Part shown: piece by piece, positions 48,863-57,680 of the stretch
How positions within the stretch are numbered: position 1 is the first letter of the stretch
How the letters are laid out: each line of letters opens with the position of its first letter
Origin: Haloarcula hispanica ATCC 33960
GTDB lineage: Archaea > Halobacteriota > Halobacteria > Halobacteriales > Haloarculaceae
Length of the DNA stretch: 64,000 nucleotides
Assembly: GCF_000223905.1 (NCBI RefSeq)
Contig: NC_015944.1
Span: forward strand, 310,001 to 374,000
Direction: 5' to 3'
Notes under the pieces: model-generated
The model's database searches: none
The model's input: the letters and a program-made list of their open reading frames with translations, nothing else
What the model was told of the DNA's origin: nothing
Made by a program: the position numbers and the translations under genes

Positions 48863-51800
48863 ATGCGGAAGTTGGCCGGTGAGACTGGACCGGCACCAAC
48901 GGATAGTGGAACGGCAGCCTCGAAAATCAAGGTGTTGTTAGTCGATGACTACGGAGAGTTCCGGCGGACAACGGCGGAACTGCTGGAACACGAGAACGAC
49001 CGTATCGAGGTTATCGAAGCCGCAAGCGTCGAGGATGCGCTCAGCTACTTCGGTTCCGAGTCGATCGACTGTATCGTCAGTGACTACGAGATGCCCGAAG
49101 CAGACGGGATTGAATTCGTAGAAACGGTGCGACAGTCTAACGGCGACCTCCCATTTATCCTGTTGACAGGCCAAGGAAGCGAAAAACTCGCCAGCGAAGC
49201 GGTTTCAGCCGGCGTCACCGATTACTTCGTCAAGGGCGGCGGGCCAGAGCAGTACGCGGTGCTCACAAACAGGATAGAGAACGCGGTGGAATCATACCGA
49301 TTCCGCCGAGAAACAGCGCGACTATCGCGGATTAATTCACTATTCAGGGAAATAAATCGCCAAGTGCTGAGGGCGTCAACAGCCGAAGAGATCCAAGAGG
49401 CTGTCTGTGAAATTCTGACCAGTTCGGATGCCTACCAGTTCGCCTGGATCGGCGAAAAAAACGAGGCAGGTGATATCGTCCCCACCGCGGGCGGTGGCGA
49501 CGCACTCGAATACGTCGAAGCGATGGTCTCCCGCTATGGCCGCTCAGTTTTCGATGACGGGCCGTTCGGCCACGCGATCGAAACCGGCGAACATCAAGTA
49601 GCGTCAGATATCCGGACTGAATCATCTGTCCAGCCCTGGCACGAGCTCGCATCGGAGTACGGGTTCCGGTCGATGATCGTTCTCCCGATCCAGTACACTG
49701 GATCAGTACAGAGTGTGATTTCGATATACGCGGACACGCCTTTCGCGTTTGACGAAGCGGAGCAGGCAGTGCTGACAGAGCTTGCGGAGATTGTCGCCGA
49801 TGGCCTCCATTCAACCGCAACGCGTGCCGAACTCGAAATGCGGGAAGAAGTCCTGCGAACAATTACCGAAGTGTTCACATCGCGGGACGGGGCGCTCCGG
49901 GAACAGATAGCGGATCTCATGCAAGTCGGTCGTAGCGTGCTTGGAACCGAGTACGCGACGCTCTCTCGCGTCAACGGGATGGAATACGATTTCGAAGTGC
50001 TCCAGACACCCGACGAAACGATTTTTTCAGGCGGAACGATTCCGTTGTCGGAAACCCCCTGTGCGAAAGCTATCGGGAACGAGGAGACAATCGTGATGAC
50101 AGACGTCGATGCCGAATGCGGCGACGCTGACCGAGATCAGATATGGGGCGACGAAGTCAATCGGTATCTCGGAACGCCACTCACTGTGGGTGGGAGCATA
50201 TACGGGACGCTCTGTTTCTATGGGTCCGGAACGGGCGGATCAGAGTTCTCAGACTGGGACGTGACACTCGTAGACCTTCTGAGCAAGTGGATCGGAAACG
50301 AACTACAGACGCAGCGGGCTGAGATGGGTTTTACACAGTTGTACGAAACGGCGACAGATCTCTTGGGTGTGACTTCAGAGGAGGAAGCCGCTCAAATTGT
50401 CGTCTCGAGGACCCGTGATATCATCGGTCTCCCTGAGGTCGTGCTGTACGCGTTCGACAGCGATACGAACACCTTTCGCCCGCTTTCGACCACGGAGACC
50501 GAGGAGCAACAAGCTATCCCAGCAGACGGTGATAGCTTCGTGAGTTCGGCCTTTTTCACCGAGGAAACTATCGTTTGCGACGGAAACTCGACCTCGAAAG
50601 CGGGCGAGGACACGATGACTGACGGAAAGGCCGTGTTTGTCCCGCTGGGCGACCATGGAGTGCTTCGAGCGGGCGACACGATCGGCGGCGAGTTCGATAC
50701 CCAGACCCGTCGAATTACCGAACTCCTGGGGGCGACGATTCGAACGGCGTTCGATAGGCTGACATACGAGACAGAACTCGAAGACAGGCAGCGCGATCTG
50801 GAGCAACAGACGGTTCAGCTCGAGCAGATGAATCGGTTGACAGAGCTGAGTCAGAAAATTCACGAGCGAGTGCTCAGGGCAGACAGTCGCTCAGAAATAG
50901 AGCAAGCGGTGTGTGACCAGTTGGTCGCGTCCGACATCTGTTCGTTTGCGTGGATCGGGGAATACGAATCCGATACCGACCGAGTCACGCCACGGACGTG
51001 GGCAGGGACCGACCGTGGCTTTCTGGAGGAATCGCGCACGCCCTCCAATGAGACACCGCCTCCACCAGCAGTCCAGACAGCCCGGACTAACGAACAGACG
51101 CTGAACAACAATATCGCGGACGGACTCAGGGGAAAAGGGTGGCAACGGCGGCTACTGGAACGTGGGTTCCAGTCAGTCGTCAGCATTCCGCTCAGCTATC
51201 AGCAACTCTCCTACGGCATCCTGACTGTGTACGCGAAAACGCCGGACGTTTTCGATCTGCCGACACAGTCAGTACTCGAGGAGGTGAGTGAAACGGTCGG
51301 ATACGCCATTAACAGCATTGAGACGAAGCAGGGGCTCGTCGCAGATCGGGCTGTCGAACTCCAGCTAGAAGCAACGGAATCCGACGATATCATTCATCGG
51401 ATTGCGGGCGTCGCCGATACAGAAATCACATTCGAGGGTATCGTCCCACAGGGAGATACCAGCTGTATCGTGTTTTTCAGCACTGACGCTCCACCAGATG
51501 ACCTACAAGCGTGTTTGGACATTCTTCCCCGAATTGAGCGATTAGAGTGTTTAACTGACACAGAAGACACGAGCTTGTTCGAAGCAACAGTATCGGGTAC
51601 ACAGCTCGCACTGACAGTCGCCGAACAAGGAGGAGCCCCGCAATTAATCCAATCTGATGGGGAGACTCTGGAGATTCAGCTTGAGGTCCCACAGACGGTT
51701 GACATTCGCCAGCTCATAGCTGAATTACGGCGTTCATGTCCGGACATCGAACTCGTGGGCCGCCACAAGCGGGAACGTGGTGTCCAAACCCGTGAGTCGT

Positions 51801-52027
51801 TCCATTCAGAATTGACAGCACAGCTAACCCCCCGCCAATTCGAGGTCCTGCTTGCAGCCTTTTATAGCGGATTCTATCAATCACCCCGTGACAAGACCGG
51901 TCAGGAGATCGCCGATACACTCGATATATCACAGCCGACGTTCAGCCACCACCTCCGGGTAGCTGTTCGGAAGCTTCTAGAACAGTTGTTTAGCGAAGGG
52001 GGAACGACCCAGCATCTAGATAGATAG
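48863..52027 (+). CDS. Multi-domain response-regulator/GAF protein with Bat-type HTH (bacterio-opsin activator-like)
   Basis: This 1054-residue cytosolic sensor regulator opens with a receiver domain (KVLLVDDYGEF; phosphoacceptor Asp74 in CIVSDYEMP). Several GAF-like repeats follow: CEILTSSDAYQFAWIGEKNE, RTITEVFTSRDGALREQIAD, LYETATDLLGVTSEEEAAQI and CDQLVASDICSFAWIGEYES. The C-terminal part has the Bat-type domain and the HTH LTPRQFEVLLAAFYSGFYQSP-EIADTLDISQPTFSHHLRVAVRKL. In haloarchaea such proteins respond to light, oxygen or redox. The HalOD1 protein follows immediately. What it controls is not shown. Confidence 0.88.
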   Translation: MRKLAGETGPAPTDSGTAASKIKVLLVDDYGEFRRTTAELLEHENDRIEVIEAASVEDALSYFGSESIDCIVSDYEMPEADGIEFVETVRQSNGDLPFILLTGQGSEKLASEAVSAGVTDYFVKGGGPEQYAVLTNRIENAVESYRFRRETARLSRINSLFREINRQVLRASTAEEIQEAVCEILTSSDAYQFAWIGEKNEAGDIVPTAGGGDALEYVEAMVSRYGRSVFDDGPFGHAIETGEHQVASDIRTESSVQPWHELASEYGFRSMIVLPIQYTGSVQSVISIYADTPFAFDEAEQAVLTELAEIVADGLHSTATRAELEMREEVLRTITEVFTSRDGALREQIADLMQVGRSVLGTEYATLSRVNGMEYDFEVLQTPDETIFSGGTIPLSETPCAKAIGNEETIVMTDVDAECGDADRDQIWGDEVNRYLGTPLTVGGSIYGTLCFYGSGTGGSEFSDWDVTLVDLLSKWIGNELQTQRAEMGFTQLYETATDLLGVTSEEEAAQIVVSRTRDIIGLPEVVLYAFDSDTNTFRPLSTTETEEQQAIPADGDSFVSSAFFTEETIVCDGNSTSKAGEDTMTDGKAVFVPLGDHGVLRAGDTIGGEFDTQTRRITELLGATIRTAFDRLTYETELEDRQRDLEQQTVQLEQMNRLTELSQKIHERVLRADSRSEIEQAVCDQLVASDICSFAWIGEYESDTDRVTPRTWAGTDRGFLEESRTPSNETPPPPAVQTARTNEQTLNNNIADGLRGKGWQRRLLERGFQSVVSIPLSYQQLSYGILTVYAKTPDVFDLPTQSVLEEVSETVGYAINSIETKQGLVADRAVELQLEATESDDIIHRIAGVADTEITFEGIVPQGDTSCIVFFSTDAPPDDLQACLDILPRIERLECLTDTEDTSLFEATVSGTQLALTVAEQGGAPQLIQSDGETLEIQLEVPQTVDIRQLIAELRRSCPDIELVGRHKRERGVQTRESFHSELTAQLTPRQFEVLLAAFYSGFYQSPRDKTGQEIADTLDISQPTFSHHLRVAVRKLLEQLFSEGGTTQHLDR

Positions 52028-52097
52028 CGCCTGTTGTCTGAGTTTGCTAGTCTGATAGAGTATATGCTGATACGGGAGTGTGTTCATACAAAGAACA

Positions 52098-52361
52098 ATG
52101 AGTCTGGAGTGGAACGAGACAGAAACTGTCTTTTGGACAAACCAGTACGAATCACCGAGTGAAGCGATTGTGACCGCTATAGCAGCTAAAGAATCCGTAA
52201 CGGAAACCAGTCTCCCACCGTTGTACAACCGAATCGACCCGGACGCCCTTGATACCCTTGTCGCAGGGCAGACCAACGACGACATTCAGATTAGTTTCAC
52301 ATACAGTGGGTACACCGTTCGGATTCGAGACAGCGAGACCATCGAGATCACGCCGACGTAA
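52098..52361 (+). CDS. HalOD1-type output-domain protein
   Basis: This 87-residue protein begins MSLEWNETETVFWTNQYESP and has the HalOD1-like core SEAIVTAIAAKESVTETSLPPLYNRIDPDALDTL and a short strand IQISFTYSGYTVRIRDSETI. HalOD1 is a haloarchaeal signalling output domain. The gene follows the Bat-type regulator after about 70 bases on the same strand, so it may work with it. Confidence 0.75.
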   Translation: MSLEWNETETVFWTNQYESPSEAIVTAIAAKESVTETSLPPLYNRIDPDALDTLVAGQTNDDIQISFTYSGYTVRIRDSETIEITPT

Positions 52362-52884
52362 TCGGCTAGAACTTTCCTCCTGGTTCTTGACTGAGCGGAT
52401 AACGAGGAACCTCCGGTAAGAGAGTATGCCATGGAGAAGATGCAGGAGAGTTCACGATGTATTATTAATAGGATGCTATGTAGTTTCTGTCTATCCTCAC
52501 TGGAATTCGATAGCGTAGTACTAATATATGTATTTATACCAATATGAAAAGGTTCGGAGGTTCGCAGTAATGAAACAGAGACTTGTACCGAGCCGAACAA
52601 TAACACACCGTACTGCGTTTTCACATGCAGATTTATTTTATTTATTGGAGGTCGTTGTGATTGAGTCATGTAGTACGCCAAATGATTCCGGATGTCACAA
52701 ACTGAAGGATTATATACAGACTGTGGTCAGTCGGTGAAGAACGGGAGTACGACGTGCGATACAAGTAGCTATTTCTTACTCAGGAATTAGAAGGTAACGG
52801 GGGTGTAACAAAACGGTACCCCGGGTTTCGTGTATATATGTGGCTCTCGCGGCCTGAACACAAACCAATGCAGCAATCGAGGTC
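52362..52884. other. AT-rich interval without a convincing gene
   Basis: About 520 bases of lower GC. Short frames on either strand (for example 52528-52737 on the plus strand) have no recognisable protein character, and their amino-acid composition is not acidic like the real genes. Promoter-like sequence GTATATATGTGG lies about 45 bases before the next gene. Confidence 0.5.
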
Positions 52885-53439
52885 ATGAGTGAACCGATGG
52901 TAGAGGAAGAACCAGAGCTCTCACGCGACCAAATGTTCGACATCCTCAGCAGTTCGAGGCGTCGATATACGCTTTACTATCTACGCCAACAAAAGGAGCC
53001 AGTCCAGCTAACCGACTTAGCTGAGGAGTTGGCTGCGTGGGAGAACGACACAACCGTCGAAGAACTCTCCTCGCAGGCGCGAAAGCGGGTGTACGTCTCG
53101 CTGTATCAGACCCATGCTCCGAAGCTTCAAGAGGCAGGGCTAATAACGTACGACGCCGATACGGGCGAGATAGCTCTTCGAGAGGATGCTCCGGAGGTTG
53201 AACCGTTCATTAGCAATAGTGATGATGATTCTAAATGGTATCAGTACTATGGGGCCGTAGCCCTGTTGAACGCCATTTTACTCCTCGCAGCAATTGTCGG
53301 TGTGTCGCCGCTCAGTGCAATCAGTCCATTAGTTATCGGACTAGTCGTCATTAGTTCATTTCTCGTGCTGTCCATTGCTCACGCAGTCTCCAGGCGGCGA
53401 GGGGAAAATGACAAGACCTTCGATATCGGCGAGCCGTGA
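52885..53439 (+). CDS. DUF7344-type winged-helix protein with C-terminal membrane helices
   Basis: This 184-residue protein has a winged-helix N-terminal half (SRDQMFDILSSSRRRYTLYY, LTDLAEELAAWENDTTVEELSS, KRVYVSLYQTHAPKLQEAGL) and then two membrane helices (YYGAVALLNAILLLAAIVGV and ISPLVIGLVVISSFLVLSIA). The N-terminal half matches the haloarchaeal DUF7344 pattern, probably a DNA-binding or membrane-linked transcription regulator. The layout suggests a membrane-tethered regulator; ligand and target unknown. Confidence 0.75.
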   Translation: MSEPMVEEEPELSRDQMFDILSSSRRRYTLYYLRQQKEPVQLTDLAEELAAWENDTTVEELSSQARKRVYVSLYQTHAPKLQEAGLITYDADTGEIALREDAPEVEPFISNSDDDSKWYQYYGAVALLNAILLLAAIVGVSPLSAISPLVIGLVVISSFLVLSIAHAVSRRRGENDKTFDIGEP

Positions 53440-53480
53440 GCTGAACTATGCGCTGACTGAAAATACCCCCCAAAGGTATG

Positions 53481-53600
53481 TTATTCTTCGTCGTCGGCCG
53501 CACCGTCCGGCAGTAACTGATCGGGCGACCGTTTGTACATCGGAGTGCTCGCGAATTCCGAAATCCGTTCCATTTCGCTGTCGGAGATATGTTCCGGCAT
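53481..53600 (-). CDS. Small 39-residue acidic protein
   Basis: Reading the minus strand from an ATG at 53600 gives a 40-codon frame: an acidic N-terminal helix (HISDSEMERISEFAS), then TPMYKRSPDQLLPDGAADDEE to the stop. The pattern of short acidic ending and PxYKRxPxQLLPD is common in haloarchaeal micro-proteins. A TATA-like TTACTAAAC lies about 26 bases before the start, fitting leaderless transcription. It is convergent with the DUF7344-type gene, whose stop is 41 bases away. Function unknown. Confidence 0.55.
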   Translation of the reverse strand: MPEHISDSEMERISEFASTPMYKRSPDQLLPDGAADDEE

Positions 53601-54780
53601 ACACCGCTACGTGTAACTGTTACAGTTTAGTAATTGAGTTCATATTTGAGGTAGTCGGCTACTTCTATAGTAACAATTGAAACGATTTACACACTGATCA
53701 CACTGCCGTCGTGCGAGCAGGTGTGCATTGATTTCCAATCGCTACTATAGACGCTTGCCAGTTGTAGATATCCGGGGTATACTAGTGTTGATCTTTAGGA
53801 ATTTTGTTGTAAAACCCCTCCGGGTATTGCGACTATCAGAAGTACTCACCCAGATATCGGCTATAGGAGTGTTTATCGGGGATTCTGAATGCAATCATAA
53901 CATCCGTTACTCGGTCACAAGTTCTGATATGCAGTTTCGCTGTGTCTGCTGGGCATCAATGACTTCTGATGACCTAAGTTTAAGTTATGGACGTCTGGAG
54001 TGTATCCATGATTAGTTAGGAGAATCGGCGAAGCCTTAGCAAAGGATTAGAATCCACGTCATAGCTAAAAAATCAAGACCGGAGTGAGCCGGAAAGGACG
54101 GTGTGACCGAAGCCGTTCCGGCTCACTATCAAAGTGGAGAGAGCGATCCGAGTCGACAGCGACTATACAGGGCACGAGCGTCCCTGAGGGGGGTGGTAAG
54201 GATTGGGCCGGTGTTGTGGGTGTCGGGTAACTGCCCTCTCCACCAGTATCTTATGTGCAGGGGTGTATTGTTATAGTCGTGTTATTCCGCCATAGCGGAG
54301 CTTACCACTCCAAAGGTATGTGGAGCAGCTGTAGCTGAGCCTTTTACTCAAGTGTTGAATGCGGGTTGAAGTACGTGGTGGCGCCATTTGAGAGGCATTT
54401 TCGGTTTAGAGCTTCAAGCGTAACGATCACACCTATAAGAGAGTAAGGAGTAACATAGATAAATTGAGTTTCATATACAGGAGAGATACTGATACGGGGA
54501 CACTCAAAAATCTCCGAATGAACTTGATCCGATAGTAAATTCGAAGGCTGTACCCAGTTCATCTGTTCCTCCGCGCTATGCCACAAAACAGTGATATGTC
54601 CCAGTGTAGTTCATCGAATGTCGGGGTAATTTTATCCTACCATTGGAGATTAGTCTGTTTTCACCGTATTATTGGGGGGAGACGGTAGGATGAATTGGTA
54701 AGTAAATGGACTATAAATGATGCGTAGATGCTGGATATAAGGACGCAATCTTTAATATAGTAATTACACCTTTCCGAGAT
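53601..54780. other. AT-rich interval with a strongly folded segment and no convincing gene
   Basis: Nearly 1.2 kb of low GC without a frame of haloarchaeal protein character. Frames such as 53728-54015 on the plus strand and 54344-54586 on the minus strand are basic or hydrophobic with no motif. A structured segment (54083-54243) stands out and is listed separately. Confidence 0.5.
54083..54243 (+). ncRNA. Candidate structured RNA, undescribed
   Basis: A perfect 12-base-pair stem pairs AGTGAGCCGGAA (54083-54094) with TTCCGGCTCACT (54116-54127), around an inner CGGT/ACCG hairpin. An 8-base-pair stem, GTGGAGAG (54134-54141) with CTCTCCAC (54236-54243), closes a second domain. That domain holds two hairpins, AGTCG-ACAG-CGACT (54151-54164) and CAGGG...CCCTG (54168-54186), and a G-rich run GGGGGGTGG. 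This part is much richer in G and C than its flanks. The strand is not certain because stems are symmetric. It does not match tRNA, 7S or RNase P by eye. It could be a regulatory RNA or a relic of a mobile element. Confidence 0.45.
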
Positions 54781-54930
54781 ATGCTCGATGTAAGTGCAGT
54801 AGAGAGACAATTTAAAGATTGTCTTAATCTAAGAGTAGGGCTATGGGGCCAGGGTCAGAGTGCGCGGTTTACACACAAGCGATTGAATTTGTCAAGACCG
54901 GGAAATTTGAATGGAGTGGCGGCTGAATGA
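54781..54930 (+). CDS. Putative leaderless 49-residue peptide upstream of the 66-residue gene
   Basis: An ATG at 54781 opens a 50-codon frame whose TGA overlaps the start ATG at 54927 (ATGA), as in coupled genes. A TATA-like TTTAATATA lies about 26 bases before it. The sequence (beginning MLDVSAVERQFKDCLNL) is not acidic and has no known motif, so the frame may be leader sequence or chance. Confidence 0.3.
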   Translation: MLDVSAVERQFKDCLNLRVGLWGQGQSARFTHKRLNLSRPGNLNGVAAE

Positions 54931-55127
54931 TGTCCTCAGAGGAGTGGGAAGACGTACCGACAGATCCAGACTGGGAATCGGACCTTGGCTACGAGATGGA
55001 AGAACTAACCGTTGTCAAATCTTCGACTGATTCACAGTTGATATTTTTGCCAGAGCATGAGTCACAACTCGGTGAAGAAGAGTTCATCGTTATCCACTCG
55101 GATTCGCTTCGAGATCTACGCCGATAG
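54927..55127 (+). CDS. Small 66-residue acidic haloarchaeal protein
   Basis: This acidic protein has a Trp-rich N terminus (EEWEDVPTDPDWESDLGYEM), a hydrophobic strand pair (LIFLPEHESQ and EEFIVIHSDS) and a basic end. It has no known motif and no cysteine. It is one of the small acidic proteins common in this group. The ATG at 54927 overlaps the stop of a short upstream frame; a second ATG lies at 54930. It precedes the polysaccharide locus. Confidence 0.55.
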   Translation: MMSSEEWEDVPTDPDWESDLGYEMEELTVVKSSTDSQLIFLPEHESQLGEEEFIVIHSDSLRDLRR

Positions 55128-55228
55128 CTGAACAACGTTACCAGCGGAAAGAATGGTGGTTTACCCACCGATGACAGGGCCGATTAGTAGCAGCATTACA
55201 ATGTGGTATCTGGGAAAGCGTGTGAGTG

Positions 55229-55957
55229 ATGAAAGCAGTAGTTCTCGCGGCCGGGAAGGGCACACGACTTCAGCCGCTGACTGATGACCTCCCGAAAGCG
55301 TTAGTTGAGGTAGACGAAAAACCGCTTCTGACCCACTGTCTTGACGAGCTCGTTTCACTTGATGCAGACGAGTTTGTTATCGTCGTCGGATACCGAAAAG
55401 AGCAGATTATCGACTATTACGGAAACTCGTATAACGGCGTCCCGATAACGTACGTCCATCAGGAGGAACCTGCTGGGCTAGCACACGCCTTGTTACAGGC
55501 CGAACCGGAAATCAAGGACGATTTTATGTTGATGCTGGGAGACAATGTGTTTCGAGGAAACCTCGACACAGTCGTACAACGACAACGAGAACAGCGTGTC
55601 GACTGCGCATTTCTGGTAGAGGAGGTTCCGGAAGACGAAGCGTCTAGATATGGCGTTTGCGTGACGAATAAATATGGTGAAATAACCGATGTAGTCGAGA
55701 AGCCGGACGACCCTCCGTCAAACCTAGTCATGACCGGCTTTTACACGTTTTCGCCAGCAATATTCCAAGCATGTAGTCAGGTTCAGCCCTCTGACCGTGG
55801 CGAATACGAACTTAGCGATGCCATTGATTTACTGATGGACAGCGGAAGAACGATCGACGCTGTTCGTCTCAACGGGTGGCGTGTCGACGTTGGGTATCCT
55901 GAAGACAAGGAGACTGCAGAACAGCGCCTTTCAGAAGAAGCGGCTACACTAACCTGA
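55229..55957 (+). CDS. Nucleotidyltransferase (glucose-1-phosphate thymidylyl/uridylyltransferase type)
   Basis: This 242-residue NTP transferase, of the RmlA/GalU-like group, activates a sugar phosphate. Seen: the signature MKAVVLAAGKGTRLQPLTDD, then LPKALVEVDEKPLLTH, GLAHALLQAEPEIKDDFMLM, LGDNVFRGNLDTVV, FLVEEVPEDEASRYGV and GFYTFSPAIFQACSQV. Products of this type feed glycosyltransferases in exopolysaccharide or S-layer glycosylation. The ATG at 55229 is preferred over a GTG at 55226. It begins the polysaccharide locus. Confidence 0.85.
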   Translation: MKAVVLAAGKGTRLQPLTDDLPKALVEVDEKPLLTHCLDELVSLDADEFVIVVGYRKEQIIDYYGNSYNGVPITYVHQEEPAGLAHALLQAEPEIKDDFMLMLGDNVFRGNLDTVVQRQREQRVDCAFLVEEVPEDEASRYGVCVTNKYGEITDVVEKPDDPPSNLVMTGFYTFSPAIFQACSQVQPSDRGEYELSDAIDLLMDSGRTIDAVRLNGWRVDVGYPEDKETAEQRLSEEAATLT

Positions 55958-56245
55958 CATCGAAGGTTCACTCAAAAGATCTGTCGACTAGGATCACGAC
56001 GATGTGGTACTGAGAGTTCCTGTCAGTTAGCTATATAATTTATCGTGAGTTGATGGCGGATCCCAACGCCAGTTACTTCATTCGCTTCGAAATACTGTCC
56101 ATTTCATTGCCAGTTTTCTATGGCAGAGATTGTGCGCCGGCAGTTACCACACGGTGGCTGCCGCTGTAAGTAGATCCAAACCACCTACCAATAGTACGCG
56201 CTAGTAGTAGCATAACAAAACAGGAAGAGCATGTATTGATTGGCT
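55958..56245. other. Gene-free interval
   Basis: About 290 bases after the nucleotidyltransferase with no frame of coding character; AT-rich with a TATA-like TATATAATTTATCG at 56031. Confidence 0.45.
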
Positions 56246-56521
56246 ATGTGCGCTGGATGGGTTCGACAGTTCGTGGGAGTCTTCATCATCTGGCTCTCGG
56301 CGACGTTGGGGGGGATGATATTTATCGGCCGTTGGAACCCGTTGTTGTATTACCTGCTCAGCTACGCAGGCTTTCTGTTTGCGGTCGAACTCAGTAACCC
56401 AGACGGTGTCCGCCCAAAAAATCACAAACGACTACGCTGGGTTTCCCTGGGTGGGTTTGTGGTGTTCATCTATGGAGTTGTATCGTGGGTACAGGCAGTC
56501 ATTGCAACCATGCCAGGGTAG
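56246..56521 (+). CDS. Small membrane protein, uncharacterised
   Basis: This 91-residue protein has three predicted membrane helices (VRQFVGVFIIWLSATLGGMI, WNPLLYYLLSYAGFLFAVEL and LGGFVVFIYGVVSWVQAVIA) joined by a basic loop (PKNHKRLRW). An ATG at 56246 is preferred over a TTG at 56240. No family recognised. It lies between the nucleotidyltransferase and the glycosyltransferase and may help in surface-glycan making, which is inference. Confidence 0.6.
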   Translation: MCAGWVRQFVGVFIIWLSATLGGMIFIGRWNPLLYYLLSYAGFLFAVELSNPDGVRPKNHKRLRWVSLGGFVVFIYGVVSWVQAVIATMPG

Positions 56522-56602
56522 GACAGGTGAATGCGTTGCCTACTAATGACAGGATGCCTATACTAATGTCTTGAAGGGGAGTTCTACTTCGTAGAAGAAT
56601 TA

Positions 56603-57409
56603 ATGGTATCGGTCAGCGTTGTTATCGCGACATTGAAGCCGCGGGATGAGATTGAAGCAATACAGTGCCTCAAAGAGCACGCGTTCGACGACTTTGAGGT
56701 TATCGTGTGTGATGAGAGCCCTGTGACTAGAGCCCGAAATGAGGGGATCAAACAAGCCTCAACCGACAAGATCGTATTTCTGGATGATGATTCCCGACCT
56801 CGCCCAGAATATCTTCAAAAAGCGGATGAACTCCTCGAAACAGAGGCGGCATACGCCGGTCGAACCATCCACCCAGTCGATGATGTGTTTGCTCGCCATT
56901 TCACCACCCATTACGACTGGGGGGACGATCCTTGCTATGTCAACCACTTCTGGGGCTGTAACATGGGCGTTCACAGGGACGTGTTCAAGGCGGTCGGTGG
57001 GTGGGACGAACAGATGGGGTGGGGTCACGAGGAAAAGGAACTCGCCAGGCGAGTTAGAGCCGAGTTTGATATTCGGTACGATCCCGAACTCATCGTTGAC
57101 CATCCGTACGCGTCGTCTATTACTGAATACTGGAAGAAACAGTATAAGCTCGAAACAAAGAGTCCGTACTACTGGTCAAAATGTAACGTCTCGCGAGCAG
57201 ATCAACTCAAGAATATTTTCTGTGAGGCACTTGACCCGCTGAATTATGTCAGAATAACGCCGGTAGCTACCGTTATAGAAGCGGGCAGTACTGTTGCAAA
57301 GACAGCTGGACGTATTCGAGGATTCCTCAACCACACCCACTACGAAGAGGACAGAGGCGAAGTACCTAATATTGACCGACCCTCGGAATCCGCGGGACCG
57401 TCAGACTAA
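56603..57409 (+). CDS. Family 2 glycosyltransferase
   Basis: This 268-residue GT2/GT-A enzyme transfers a sugar. Seen: VSVVIATLKPRDEIEAIQCL, FEVIVCDESPVTRARNEGI, FLDDDSRPRPEYLQKADELL (DDD metal motif), FWGCNMGVHRDVFKAVGGWD and EQMGWGHEEKELARRVRAEF with the catalytic base. The acceptor is not deducible. Its C-terminal part (HTHYEEDRGEVPNIDRPSES) is acidic and not part of the fold. It belongs to the surface-polysaccharide locus. Confidence 0.88.
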   Translation: MVSVSVVIATLKPRDEIEAIQCLKEHAFDDFEVIVCDESPVTRARNEGIKQASTDKIVFLDDDSRPRPEYLQKADELLETEAAYAGRTIHPVDDVFARHFTTHYDWGDDPCYVNHFWGCNMGVHRDVFKAVGGWDEQMGWGHEEKELARRVRAEFDIRYDPELIVDHPYASSITEYWKKQYKLETKSPYYWSKCNVSRADQLKNIFCEALDPLNYVRITPVATVIEAGSTVAKTAGRIRGFLNHTHYEEDRGEVPNIDRPSESAGPSD

Positions 57410-57506
57410 CTGTCTCTGGGTCTCTTCGGTGTTCTGAATTTAGGCAAACTAGCAGCTGCTGGCCCAACTCTTTCCTCAGAGAGAGTCGTGATATATGCCG
57501 TACTAG

Positions 57507-57680
57507 TTACTCGCCGAACCCCTGTTCACCATACCCATCTTCGCCGTACCCACGATACAATATCTCCCGCTTCAAAAGCACTGCAACTCCGAACGAGAGT
57601 CCAGTCGCAACAAGGGATAGAATGGTCCGTCGGGTCGCCTGCTCCGACTCCACGGTCCTAGTCTCTTCATCTGAAGACAT
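57507..57680 (-). CDS. Small 57-residue membrane protein with Tyr-Gly-Glu repeats
   Basis: Reading the minus strand from the ATG at 57680 gives a 58-codon frame. It has an acidic N terminus (MSSDEETRTVESEQAT), a basic RR, one membrane helix (TILSLVATGLSFGVAVLLKR) and a C-terminal YRGYGEDGYGEQGFGE repeat. Gly-Tyr-rich tails of this kind occur in small haloarchaeal proteins near polysaccharide genes. It is antisense in context to the glycosyltransferase, whose stop is 97 bases away, and was easily missed because of its length. Function unknown. Confidence 0.6.
   Translation of the reverse strand: MSSDEETRTVESEQATRRTILSLVATGLSFGVAVLLKREILYRGYGEDGYGEQGFGE

Noticed and set aside
52528-52737. A 69-codon plus-strand frame in the AT-rich gap
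   Set aside because: Not acidic, no motif, no promoter at the right distance.
53728-54015. A 95-codon plus-strand frame before the structured segment
   Set aside because: Basic and hydrophobic composition in AT-rich DNA; no family pattern.
54344-54586. An 80-codon minus-strand frame after the structured segment
   Set aside because: No motif and atypical composition; likely chance.
57436-57452. TTTAGGCAAACTAGC as a third iron box
   Set aside because: Only one arm matches and no iron gene is near.
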